Shown here: positions 42,778-50,178 of the stretch, one piece after another
Numbering within the stretch: the first letter of the stretch is position 1
Layout: each line of letters begins with the position of its first letter
Assembly: GCF_019645815.1 (NCBI RefSeq)
Contig: NZ_CP080997.1
Coordinates: 3,910,880 to 3,974,879, forward strand
From: Mycolicibacter heraklionensis
GTDB taxonomy: Bacteria; Actinomycetota; Actinomycetes; Mycobacteriales; Mycobacteriaceae
Length of the DNA stretch: 64,000 bases
Reading direction: 5' to 3'
Translations under genes and position numbers: made by a program
The notes under the pieces: model-generated
The model's database searches: none
What the model saw: only the letters and a program-made list of their open reading frames with translations
What the model was told of the DNA's origin: nothing

Positions 42778-43311
42778 TCAGCCTGCTTCGCGGCAGCTGA
42801 ACCGGGCGACCACCCGCTGCGCCTGCAACTCCCGGCATCCGTTGGCCAGCAGCCCGTCGTAACGGCTGGAACCCGCGTAGATCACCGGCAGGCCGATCGC
42901 GGCCGCGGTGCGGGCCCCGGACTCGTAGCCGGCGATCACCAGCGCCTCCCCGGCCACGATGCCCAGCTCCCACAGCGCCAGCCGGTAGAGCTCGGCATCA
43001 CCGGCGGGACCGGTCAGGTCGTCGGCGCTGACCACGGTCTCGGCCATGCCGTCGCCGATCAGTTCCCGCACCCGCTCCTGCACCCAGGCACGCGGGCCGG
43101 CGCCCACCACCGCGATCCACAGACCGGTCGCGAACAGGCTCAACACCAGGTCCACCAGGCCCGACCGAGGTTCACCGTCGGCGTCGGCGAGCGCGTCGAG
43201 ATCAAAGATCACCGCTTGTAGGGGGTAGACCTCGGCATCCGGGCGCACCTGGTCCCACCAGAACGGGCGGCCAGGACCGGTCCATGTCGCGAGTTCAGTT
43301 GTGATCTGCAT
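42778..43311 (-). CDS. HAD-superfamily hydrolase-like protein
   Basis: 177 residues. The HAD motif I region reads AVIFDLDALADADGEPRSG, with VVGAGPRAWVQERVRELIGD near motif II and ALVIAGYESGARTAAAIGLP near motif IV. This resembles small beta-phosphoglucomutase-like phosphatases. The second Asp of motif I is present. The ATG at 43311 is preferred over an upstream GTG, which lacks a ribosome binding site. Divergent from the two-component genes. Confidence 0.75.
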   Translation of the reverse strand: MQITTELATWTGPGRPFWWDQVRPDAEVYPLQAVIFDLDALADADGEPRSGLVDLVLSLFATGLWIAVVGAGPRAWVQERVRELIGDGMAETVVSADDLTGPAGDAELYRLALWELGIVAGEALVIAGYESGARTAAAIGLPVIYAGSSRYDGLLANGCRELQAQRVVARFSCREAG

Positions 43312-43347
43312 AACAGACACGGTGCCGGAAACGGGCGCGGGTGTCCT

Positions 43348-43384
43348 CCCCCATTGGGGGGATCCGGGCGGGGTAATCACCCGC
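43348..43384. promoter_or_regulatory. Inverted repeats in the HAD / response-regulator promoter
   Basis: CCCCCATTGGGGG (43348-43360) and GCGGGGTAATCACCCGC (43368-43384) are two adjacent dyads in the 116-bp divergent region. They could be sites for the response regulator encoded just downstream (autoregulation). They could also be fortuitous GC-rich symmetry. Confidence 0.35.
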
Positions 43385-43427
43385 GGGGTTCATTCGGGAG
43401 CCCTCCCGGTGCCCCTATTGTCTTGCT

Positions 43428-44078
43428 ATGCCCGTGCGCCTGGTCCTCGTCGACGACCACGAAATGGTGATCGAGGGTCTGCGGGCCATGCTCACCGCGT
43501 TCGCCGACCGGATCGAAGTGGTCGGCCAGGCGATCAACGCCGAACAGGCCATGGCCGTGATCGCCGAGACCGACCCCGACATCGTGCTCTGCGACGTGCG
43601 GATGCGCGGCGAGAGCGGCCTGGACCTCTGCCTGGCCCTGCGGGAACGCGACCCGGAACGCAAGGTCGTGATGCTCTCCGTCTACGACGACGAGCAGTAC
43701 CTGTTCGAGGCGCTGCGGGTCGGTGCCAGCGGCTACCTGCTCAAGAGCATCAGCAGCGACGACCTGGTCCACCAGATCGAGTTGGCCCACCGCGGCGAGA
43801 CGGTGATCGACCCCGGGCTGGCGGCGCGCGCGGCCGGCACCGCCGCCCGGCTGCAGCGCGACGAGTTCTGGCCCGGCGCCCGGCAGGGGCTGACTCAGCG
43901 GGAAAGTGAGATCCTGGCCTACATGGTCAGCGGGCTGTCCAACCGCGGAATCGCCACCAAGCTGGTGATCGGCGACGAGACGGTCAAATCCCATCTCCGC
44001 TCGATCTACCGCAAGCTCGGGGTGTCCGACCGGACCGGCGCGGTGGCCACCGCGCTGCGTGAAGGCATCTACCGGTGA
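43428..44078 (+). CDS. NarL/LuxR-family response regulator
   Basis: 216 residues: receiver domain with acidic pocket VLVDDHEMV and phosphoacceptor Asp56 (LCDVRM), Lys in GYLLKSI. The C-terminal LuxR helix-turn-helix has LTQRESEILAYMVSGLSNRG and DETVKSHLRSIYRKLGV. It overlaps the histidine-kinase gene by GTGA, so the two are a cognate pair. Confidence 0.95.
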   Translation: MPVRLVLVDDHEMVIEGLRAMLTAFADRIEVVGQAINAEQAMAVIAETDPDIVLCDVRMRGESGLDLCLALRERDPERKVVMLSVYDDEQYLFEALRVGASGYLLKSISSDDLVHQIELAHRGETVIDPGLAARAAGTAARLQRDEFWPGARQGLTQRESEILAYMVSGLSNRGIATKLVIGDETVKSHLRSIYRKLGVSDRTGAVATALREGIYR

Positions 44079-45328
44079 GCTCCTCGGGCGGACAACGGTC
44101 CCGCACCCGCAAGCCCAACGCGGTACGGGATTTCGTCGACGCCAACCATGAGCTGGCGCTGCTGCGAGAGCTCATCCAGGCCGCGTCCAGCGGACCCGGA
44201 GTGGAACCGCTGGCCGCCGCGGCGGCCCGGATGATCACCGCGGCCACCGGTACGGACGTCTGCTTCGTGCACGTCCTCGACGACACCGAACGCTCGCTGA
44301 CGCTGACCGGCGCGACCCCGCCGTTCGACACCGAGGTGGGCAAGATCCGGCTGCCGCTGGGGTCGGGGGTGTCGGGCTGGGTGGCCCGCCATCGCGAGCC
44401 GGTGGTGATCAGCCACGACAAGGAAGCCGACCCGCGCTACCTGCCGATCGAGTCGCTGCGCGGGCGTGACTTCACCTCGATGGTGTCGGTGCCGATGGAG
44501 ACCGATCCGGGCGGGCTGGTGGGTGTGCTCAACGTGCACACCGTGACGCGCCGCGAGTTCACCCCCGGCGATGTCGAGCTGCTGCGGGTGATCGGCCGGC
44601 TCATCGCCGGTGCCATGCACCAGGCCCGGCTGCACCGGCAGCTGGTAGCCCGCGAACGTGCCCACGAGCTCTTCGTCGAGCAGGTGATCGAAGCCCAGGA
44701 GATCGAGCGGCGCCGGCTGGCCGGCGACATCCACGACGGCATCTCGCAGCGGCTGGTGACGCTGTCCTACCGGCTGGACGCTGCCGCCCGCGCGGTCGGC
44801 AGCGACCCGGAGGAGGCGTCGGTGCAGCTGGAAGCCGCCCGCGAACTGGCCGGCCTGACGCTGCAGGAGACCCGCGTGGCGATCAGCGGGCTGCGGCCCC
44901 CGGTCCTCGACGACCTGGGCCTGGCCGGCGGGTTGGCCAGCCTGGCCCGGTCCATCCCGCAGCTGAAGATCGAGCTGGACCTGGCCGAGACCCGGTTGCC
45001 CGAGCACATCGAGCTGGCGCTGTACCGGATCGCGCAGGAGGGCCTGCAGAACGTGGTCAAACACGCGGCGGCGACCACGGTGCGGCTGGGATTCGCGATC
45101 ACCGCCGACCCCGATACCGCGCGGCTGGAGATCGTCGACGACGGGGTGGGTTTCGACACCTTCGAGCACCCGGTGGGCGGCGACGAGATGGGCGGCTACG
45201 GCGTGCTGTCGATGGCCGAGCGCGCCGAGCTGGTCGGCGGCCGGCTCAACATCCGGTCGCGCCCGGGGGCAGGCACCGCCGTCACCGCCACCATCCCGGT
45301 GCCGCCGGTCGTCCGAGCGGATCCCTAG
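44075..45328 (+). CDS. GAF-domain sensor histidine kinase (NarX/DegS type)
   Basis: 417 residues with no membrane segment, hence a cytosolic sensor. A GAF domain fills about residues 40-185 (GSGVSGWVARHREPVVISHD, DFTSMVSVPMETDPGGLVGV). HisKA_3 has His220 in LAGDIHDGISQRLVTLSYRL. The HATPase has the N box IAQEGLQNVVKHAAATTV and G1 VDDGVGFDTF. The signal sensed by the GAF domain is unknown. Its 3' end overlaps the convergent hydrolase gene by 4 bp. Confidence 0.94.
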   Translation: MSSSGGQRSRTRKPNAVRDFVDANHELALLRELIQAASSGPGVEPLAAAAARMITAATGTDVCFVHVLDDTERSLTLTGATPPFDTEVGKIRLPLGSGVSGWVARHREPVVISHDKEADPRYLPIESLRGRDFTSMVSVPMETDPGGLVGVLNVHTVTRREFTPGDVELLRVIGRLIAGAMHQARLHRQLVARERAHELFVEQVIEAQEIERRRLAGDIHDGISQRLVTLSYRLDAAARAVGSDPEEASVQLEAARELAGLTLQETRVAISGLRPPVLDDLGLAGGLASLARSIPQLKIELDLAETRLPEHIELALYRIAQEGLQNVVKHAAATTVRLGFAITADPDTARLEIVDDGVGFDTFEHPVGGDEMGGYGVLSMAERAELVGGRLNIRSRPGAGTAVTATIPVPPVVRADP

Positions 45329-46176
45329 TCCGCCCAGAAGTCTTCGAGCAGCCGCGCGACCCTGCGCGGCGAGCCGCGATTGTCGGCGGCGATGTGTCCG
45401 ACCCGTTTGAGCTCGATGCGCTTGGCGTTCGGCAGCCGCCGGGACAGCGCGTCGAGCCCGAGGTGGAGTTGGTGCGCGCTCCTCGCCCCGCCCAGCAGCA
45501 GCACCTCGCAACGCAGTTCCTCGATACGGGGATTGACCTTCTCCACCGATTCCAGCGTTGCGATGCCGTCGAGACGCATAGTCGGGACGAGATCACGAAG
45601 GGCGATGTCCCCGCGAGGGTGGGTCTTGGCGTCGACGCCGAGTGCGACTCGCACCAGGCCGGTCAGCGCCCACCTCGGCAGCAGTTGCAGCGGCGTCCGG
45701 TCGCCGGTGCCCTTCAACACCTCGGCCACGGCGGCGGCAGGTCCCGAAGCAACAAGCGCCTCTTCATACTTCGGCAGCCACGCCGCCGGGGTGGCGCCGT
45801 CGATGGTCAGCGGCGGTTCATAGAGCACCAGACTGTCGATGCCACCGTGTTCAATCGCCGTGTAGAGCGCGATAACAGCTCCGGAGCTCAAGCCGAAGAC
45901 TCGGCGCGCCCCGACCGAGCTCAGCAGCGCGTGCAGGTCTTCGCCTTCGCGCGCCAGCCCGTAGTCCTCGCCGGCCGGCACTTCGGGTCGCCGACCGCGC
46001 CGGTCGGGAAGGTAGACGGTGTAGTGGGAACCGAGCAGCTCGGCGAGCCGCTGGAAGCTCTGTGCGGCCTGAATTCCGCCGTGCACCAGGACGATCGGGG
46101 CGCCGCCCTCGCCGACGATGCGGTGCGAGACCTCGGTGCCGTCGGCTGACACCACTGTGCCGGTCCGGTACTTCAC
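45325..46176 (-). CDS. Alpha/beta hydrolase
   Basis: 283-residue alpha/beta-hydrolase-fold protein. Oxyanion region VLVHGGIQAAQSFQRLAELL, nucleophile elbow FGLSSGAVIALYT (Ser in GLSSG), and the C-terminal catalytic His in ELKRVGHIAADNRGSP. Probably an esterase or related hydrolase; substrate unknown. Monocistronic, 49 bp downstream of the MarR gene on the same strand. Confidence 0.88.
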   Translation of the reverse strand: MKYRTGTVVSADGTEVSHRIVGEGGAPIVLVHGGIQAAQSFQRLAELLGSHYTVYLPDRRGRRPEVPAGEDYGLAREGEDLHALLSSVGARRVFGLSSGAVIALYTAIEHGGIDSLVLYEPPLTIDGATPAAWLPKYEEALVASGPAAAVAEVLKGTGDRTPLQLLPRWALTGLVRVALGVDAKTHPRGDIALRDLVPTMRLDGIATLESVEKVNPRIEELRCEVLLLGGARSAHQLHLGLDALSRRLPNAKRIELKRVGHIAADNRGSPRRVARLLEDFWAD

Positions 46177-46225
46177 GTTGCTGGCTCCCTCGTATCGGCT
46201 GTGTCGGCGGGTGGTGGCCCCGGTC

Positions 46226-46735
46226 TCAGAAGTCCCCGGCGTTGCGCCGCAACGTCTCGATCGCCGAGGACAGCGTCCGCGACTCCTCCACCGACATCCC
46301 GATGTCGGCGAACACCTCCCGGTTGAGGCTGACCGTTGCGTCGGCGACGGTGGCGCGGCCCAACTCGGTGATGGACACCAACGTGGTGCGGCCGTCGGTG
46401 GGGTGCGGCAGCCGTTCCACCAGGCCGGCCGCCTCCAGCCGCCGGATCGCGTGCGTGACGCTGGTGACGTGGACCTGCAGCCGGTCGGAGGCCTTGGTGA
46501 TCGGCAGCGCGCCGGAACGGCTGAACGCCAGCAGCCGCAGCAACTCGAATCGGGAGAAGCTCAAGTCGTAGGGCCGCAAGGTCGCTTCCACCCGGGCCAG
46601 CAGGATCTGATGGGCGCGCATCACCGATGTCACCGCCACCATCCCGTCGGCGACCTCACCCCAGCCGGCCCGCTCCCAGTTGGCGCGGGCCAGTGCGATC
46701 GGGTCGGCGTCGCCGGAGGGACTGAAAGCTGCCAC
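46226..46735 (-). CDS. MarR-family transcriptional regulator
   Basis: 169 residues with the winged helix-turn-helix LSFSRFELLRLLAFSRSGAL, ITKASDRLQVHVTSVTHAIR, RLEAAGLVERLPHPTDGRTT. Divergent from the type III polyketide synthase gene, with a 101-bp shared promoter region that contains the palindrome GGCAATTGCC at 46780-46789. It may regulate that operon, itself, or the hydrolase downstream. Confidence 0.92.
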   Translation of the reverse strand: MAAFSPSGDADPIALARANWERAGWGEVADGMVAVTSVMRAHQILLARVEATLRPYDLSFSRFELLRLLAFSRSGALPITKASDRLQVHVTSVTHAIRRLEAAGLVERLPHPTDGRTTLVSITELGRATVADATVSLNREVFADIGMSVEESRTLSSAIETLRRNAGDF

Positions 46736-46779
46736 GCCCTTTTCTTACCGCACCGCGCGGCGCGGTCACGCCGGTGTGC

Positions 46780-46789
46780 GGCAATTGCC
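46780..46789. promoter_or_regulatory. Short palindrome in the marR / pks promoter region
   Basis: GGCAATTGCC is a perfect 10-bp palindrome in the divergent region, 57 bp before marR's partner gene. MarR dimers bind AT-centred palindromes of similar kind. It is too short to be more than suggestive. Confidence 0.3.
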
Positions 46790-46836
46790 AAGTTCGGCGC
46801 ACTGAACCGTTGAGCACTCGGCAACGTGACACCGGC

Positions 46837-47889
46837 ATGACCATGACCACGCCTTCGCTCGCCGCGGCAGCCGTTGAATTCCCGCCGAACCGCTACAGCC
46901 AAGAGGAATCGGCCCAAGCGCTGGGCGACTTCGCCGGCCCAGAATTTCGGCGGTTCTTCGACGCCAGCGGAGTGGCCTCCCGCCACCTGGCGTTGCCGCT
47001 GCCCCGCTACGCCGAGCTGAGCGGTTTCACGGAGGCGAACGACACCTTCATCGACGTCGCCCTCGACCTCGGTGAGCAGGCGCTGCTGGCAGCCCTGGAC
47101 GCCGCCAAGGTCAAACCTGCCGACGTCGACGTCGTGGTGTCGACGACCGTGACCGGGCTTGCCGTACCGACGCTGGAGGCCAGGCTGGCGGCCCGAGTCG
47201 GGCTGCGGCCCGACGTCAAACGGGTGCCGCTTTTCGGCCTGGGCTGCGTCGCGGGTGCGGCCGGGGTGGCCAGGATGTACGACTATCTGCGCGCCTACCC
47301 CGACCATGTGGCGGCGTTGGTCGCGGTCGAACTGTGCTCACTGACCATCCAGCGCGATGACCGTTCGATGGCCAACTTCGTGGCGGCCAGCCTCTTCGGT
47401 GACGGCGCGGCCGCCGTGATCGCGACCGGGGCGAACCGGCGCCCGGCCCGACCGAAGTTGCCGAAAGTACTGGCGACCCGCAGCCGGCTCTACCCCGACA
47501 CCCAGGACGTGATGGGCTGGGATATCGGCACCGGCGGATTCCGGATCAAGCTGTCCGTCGAGGTCGCCACCGTCGTCGAGAAATATCTGGCCGAGGATGT
47601 TCGCAACTTTCTGGCCGACTGTGGGATGTCCGTCGACGACGTGTCGACCTATATCTGCCACCCCGGCGGACCGAAGGTCATCGAAGCGGTCCAGAACGTG
47701 CTGGACCTGCCCGCCGACGCGCTGGACCGAACCCGAAAGTCATTGCGCGAGAATGGGAATCTGTCTTCGGTCTCGGTCCTCGACGTGCTGCGGGCCACCA
47801 TGGCCGATCCGCCGCCGCCGGGTTCGTTCGGCCTGATGGTCGCAATGGGGCCGGGATTCTGTTCCGAGCTCGTGTTGCTCGGCTGGTAG
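46837..47889 (+). CDS. Type III polyketide synthase
   Basis: 350-residue chalcone-synthase-fold enzyme that extends an acyl-CoA with malonyl units. The catalytic triad is visible: Cys137 (LFGLGCVAGAAG), His275 (YICHPGGPKVIEAV) and Asn308 (ENGNLSSVSVLDVL). This is the alkylpyrone/alkylresorcinol branch (as in mycobacterial PKS10/11/18), not plant chalcone synthase. The ATG at 46837 starts MTMTTPSLAAAAVEFPPNRY. The next gene is a membrane methyltransferase 4 bp away. Confidence 0.95.
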   Translation: MTMTTPSLAAAAVEFPPNRYSQEESAQALGDFAGPEFRRFFDASGVASRHLALPLPRYAELSGFTEANDTFIDVALDLGEQALLAALDAAKVKPADVDVVVSTTVTGLAVPTLEARLAARVGLRPDVKRVPLFGLGCVAGAAGVARMYDYLRAYPDHVAALVAVELCSLTIQRDDRSMANFVAASLFGDGAAAVIATGANRRPARPKLPKVLATRSRLYPDTQDVMGWDIGTGGFRIKLSVEVATVVEKYLAEDVRNFLADCGMSVDDVSTYICHPGGPKVIEAVQNVLDLPADALDRTRKSLRENGNLSSVSVLDVLRATMADPPPPGSFGLMVAMGPGFCSELVLLGW

Positions 47890-47893
47890 CCGG

Positions 47894-48394
47894 ATGTACT
47901 ACCTGTTGATCCTGGCCGTCGGTCTTGAACGGCTGGTGGAGCTGGCCGTGTCCACTTCGAATGCCAACTGGGCTTTCGCCCGAGGCGGCCGGGAGTACGG
48001 CCGCGGCCACTATCCCGCAATGGTCATCCTCCACTCCGGATTTCTGGTCGCCTGCGCGGCCGAGGTATGGCTGCTGCACCGCCCGTTCATCGGATGGCTG
48101 GGCTGGCCGATGCTGGCCTTGGCGGCGTTGAGCCAGGCATTGCGCTGGTGGTGCGTGCGGACGTTGGGACGACGCTGGAACACCCGGGTGATCGTGCTGA
48201 CCGATGTTCCCTTGGTGCACCAGGGGCCGTATCGATGGCTGCGGCATCCCAACTATGTGGCGGTGGTCCTCGAGGGTCTGGCCTTGCCGCTGATACACAC
48301 GGCGTGGCTGACCGCCGCCATCTTCACGCTGGCCAACGCCGCACTGCTGCGGGTCCGGATCCGGTTGGAGAATTCGGCGCTGGGCTACGCCTGA
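47894..48394 (+). CDS. Isoprenylcysteine carboxyl methyltransferase-like membrane protein
   Basis: 166-residue integral membrane methyltransferase with four hydrophobic segments and the ICMT signature (GPYRWLRHPNYVAVVLEGLA, then RIRLENSALGY). In Bacillus, BpsB, an enzyme of this family, methylates the alkylpyrones made by the type III PKS BpsA. The tight pairing here supports an equivalent role in making alkylpyrone methyl ethers. The 3' end overlaps the sigma-fragment gene by 10 bp on the opposite strand. Confidence 0.88.
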   Translation: MYYLLILAVGLERLVELAVSTSNANWAFARGGREYGRGHYPAMVILHSGFLVACAAEVWLLHRPFIGWLGWPMLALAALSQALRWWCVRTLGRRWNTRVIVLTDVPLVHQGPYRWLRHPNYVAVVLEGLALPLIHTAWLTAAIFTLANAALLRVRIRLENSALGYA

Positions 48395-48600
48395 GCCGCC
48401 CCGGACCGCAGACCGGCCCGCAATGCGCACAACGCGTCGTGCAGTTCGCCTTTGACGGTGTCGTCATCGATCCCGAGGTCGGCGGCGATCTGCGCTGTCG
48501 TCCAGCCCAGGTAGTAGGACCGGTAAATCATCGCGCGGTACCGGCCCGACAACTGGGTCAGCGCACCTTTGACCTGGTCCGCACCACCAGACGGCACCAT
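48385..48600 (-). CDS. Stand-alone sigma factor region 4 (ECF sigma fragment, SigL-like)
   Basis: 71-residue ORF equal to sigma-70 region 4 only: LTQLSGRYRAMIYRSYYLGW, TTAQIAADLGIDDDTVKGEL, HDALCALRAGLR. The GWTTAQIA..LGI..TVK stretch resembles mycobacterial SigL/SigK. Regions 2 and 3 are absent; only 116 bp separate it from the divergent TetR gene. GGAGG lies about 9 bases before the ATG, so it can be translated. It is either a remnant of an ECF sigma gene or a small DNA-binding regulator; the sequence cannot decide. Confidence 0.7.
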   Translation of the reverse strand: MVPSGGADQVKGALTQLSGRYRAMIYRSYYLGWTTAQIAADLGIDDDTVKGELHDALCALRAGLRSGAAQA

Positions 48601-48652
48601 CCCGATCCGCCTCCGACTTAGTACAACTAGCCAGTATGTGTATGGAACCGAT

Positions 48653-48671
48653 ACATCTCGACTATAGATGT
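48653..48671. promoter_or_regulatory. Inverted repeat in the sigma-fragment / TetR promoter region
   Basis: ACATCT, seven bases, AGATGT form a dyad in an unusually AT-rich 116-bp gap, 46 bp before the TetR start. It is a plausible autoregulatory TetR operator. Confidence 0.4.
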
Positions 48672-48716
48672 CCGCCCCAAGACATTCCTATACTTTCGTC
48701 ACCTATCCTTTGAGGC

Positions 48717-49325
48717 ATGCCCGCCGTGCCGAATTTTCAGGCCGAGGTCCGGCAGATGCTGCACAACCGGATCCTCGACGCGGCCCACGCGCTGGTCTGC
48801 GAGCAGGGATGGCAAGCGGTGAACATGTCGCGCATCGCCGCCACAGTCGGCATCAGCCGGCAGGTGCTGTACAAGGAAATCGGCGCGAAGCAGGCGCTGG
48901 GCGCGGCCCTGGTTCAGCGGGAGACCAGCCGATTCATCGCCGGGGTCATCGCGGCCATTCAGTCCCACCCCGACGACGTGGCCGCCGGTCTGGCTGCCGG
49001 CGCCGCCTTCACCCTGCGTGCCGCCGCCGACGATCCCCTGGTCACCGCGACGCTGACCCGCGAGAACGATGCGGAAGCGGGCCTGACGCCGCTGTTGACG
49101 GCGGGACCGAACCCGATCCTGGCCGGTGCGATCGAGGCCATGGCGGCTGCGGTCCGGTCGTCCTACGACCTGCCGGACGCGATCGACCGGCAGCTGAATT
49201 CGATCGTCGAGGTCGACGTCCGGTTGACGCTGAGCCATCTGTTGCAGCCGATGGGCAGCATCGACGATGCCGTCCGCCAGATCCACACCACCTTGCGCGC
49301 ACTGTTCGACGCCGCGGCGTCCTAG
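48717..49325 (+). CDS. TetR-family transcriptional regulator
   Basis: 202 residues. Helix-turn-helix region ILDAAHALVCEQGWQAVNMS, RIAATVGISRQVLYKEIGAK; the rest is helical. The ABC exporter operon starts 91 bp downstream on the same strand, so control of that exporter is possible. Confidence 0.92.
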   Translation: MPAVPNFQAEVRQMLHNRILDAAHALVCEQGWQAVNMSRIAATVGISRQVLYKEIGAKQALGAALVQRETSRFIAGVIAAIQSHPDDVAAGLAAGAAFTLRAAADDPLVTATLTRENDAEAGLTPLLTAGPNPILAGAIEAMAAAVRSSYDLPDAIDRQLNSIVEVDVRLTLSHLLQPMGSIDDAVRQIHTTLRALFDAAAS

Positions 49326-49416
49326 CTGCCCGTCGGTGCAATTCCCCGCACCCCGCCCCACGCTGAACCACGCGGCGTCGCCAAGCGTGTCAAGGATCAG
49401 AACCCGCGGATAGGGA

Positions 49417-50178
49417 GTGACGCCCTTGCACACCGATCTTCGTCTTCACCGCGATCAGTCGCGCCCGCATGAGCTGACCATCGAACTGCGCGACGTCGTC
49501 CGCGAGTACCGGATCGGCGGCCAACGGGTACGAGCTCTCGACCGGATCAACCTGCAACTCACCGGCGGCCAGTTCGTGTCGGTCGTCGGGCCGTCGGGCG
49601 CGGGCAAGAGCACGCTGCTGCATCTGCTCGGTGCACTGGACTCCCCCGACAGCGGTTCGATCATCTTCGACGGTGCCGAGATCGGCCGACTCGGGGACGA
49701 GCAGGCCTCGGCGTTTCGCCGGCACCGGGTGGGCTTCGTCTTTCAGTTCTTCAACCTGCTGCCGACCCTGTCGGCGTGGGAGAACGTAGCCGTTCCGAAG
49801 CTCCTCGACGGCAGCCGACTGGACCGGGTCAAAAGCGAAGCGATCGGACTGCTGGGGCGGGTCGGGCTCGGCAATCGAGTCGAGCACCGGCCGGCGGAGC
49901 TGTCCGGGGGCCAGTTGCAGCGCGTCGCGATCGCGCGGGCCCTGCTGATGGACCCGTCCCTGATTCTTGCCGACGAACCTACCGGCAACCTTGATTCCGC
50001 AACGGGCGCTTCGATTCTGCGGCTCCTTGCCGAGGTGGCACACGAGGGCGGCCGAGCCCGGCTGGTGGTGATGGTGACCCATGACCGCGATGCCGCGGCG
50101 GCCACCGACCGGGTGATCGGCCTGCAGGACGGTCGGGTCGGCTCCGACCGCAACGAACGGGCGACGGTCCCGCGATGA
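49417..50178 (+). CDS. ABC transporter ATPase (MacB/LolD type)
   Basis: 253-residue ATPase of the FtsE/LolD/MacB group. Walker A VVGPSGAGKSTLLHLLGALD, signature LSGGQLQRVAIARALLM, Walker B SLILADEPTGNLDS, H-loop VMVTHDRDAA. GTG start. It overlaps the permease gene by 4 bp and forms one exporter or mechanotransmission complex with it. Confidence 0.95.
   Translation: MTPLHTDLRLHRDQSRPHELTIELRDVVREYRIGGQRVRALDRINLQLTGGQFVSVVGPSGAGKSTLLHLLGALDSPDSGSIIFDGAEIGRLGDEQASAFRRHRVGFVFQFFNLLPTLSAWENVAVPKLLDGSRLDRVKSEAIGLLGRVGLGNRVEHRPAELSGGQLQRVAIARALLMDPSLILADEPTGNLDSATGASILRLLAEVAHEGGRARLVVMVTHDRDAAAATDRVIGLQDGRVGSDRNERATVPR

Noticed and set aside
49359..49389. CACGCT...AGCGTG inverted repeat before the ABC exporter genes as a terminator or operator.
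   Set aside because: Arms are only 6 bp with a 19-base GC-rich spacer; expected by chance in this sequence.
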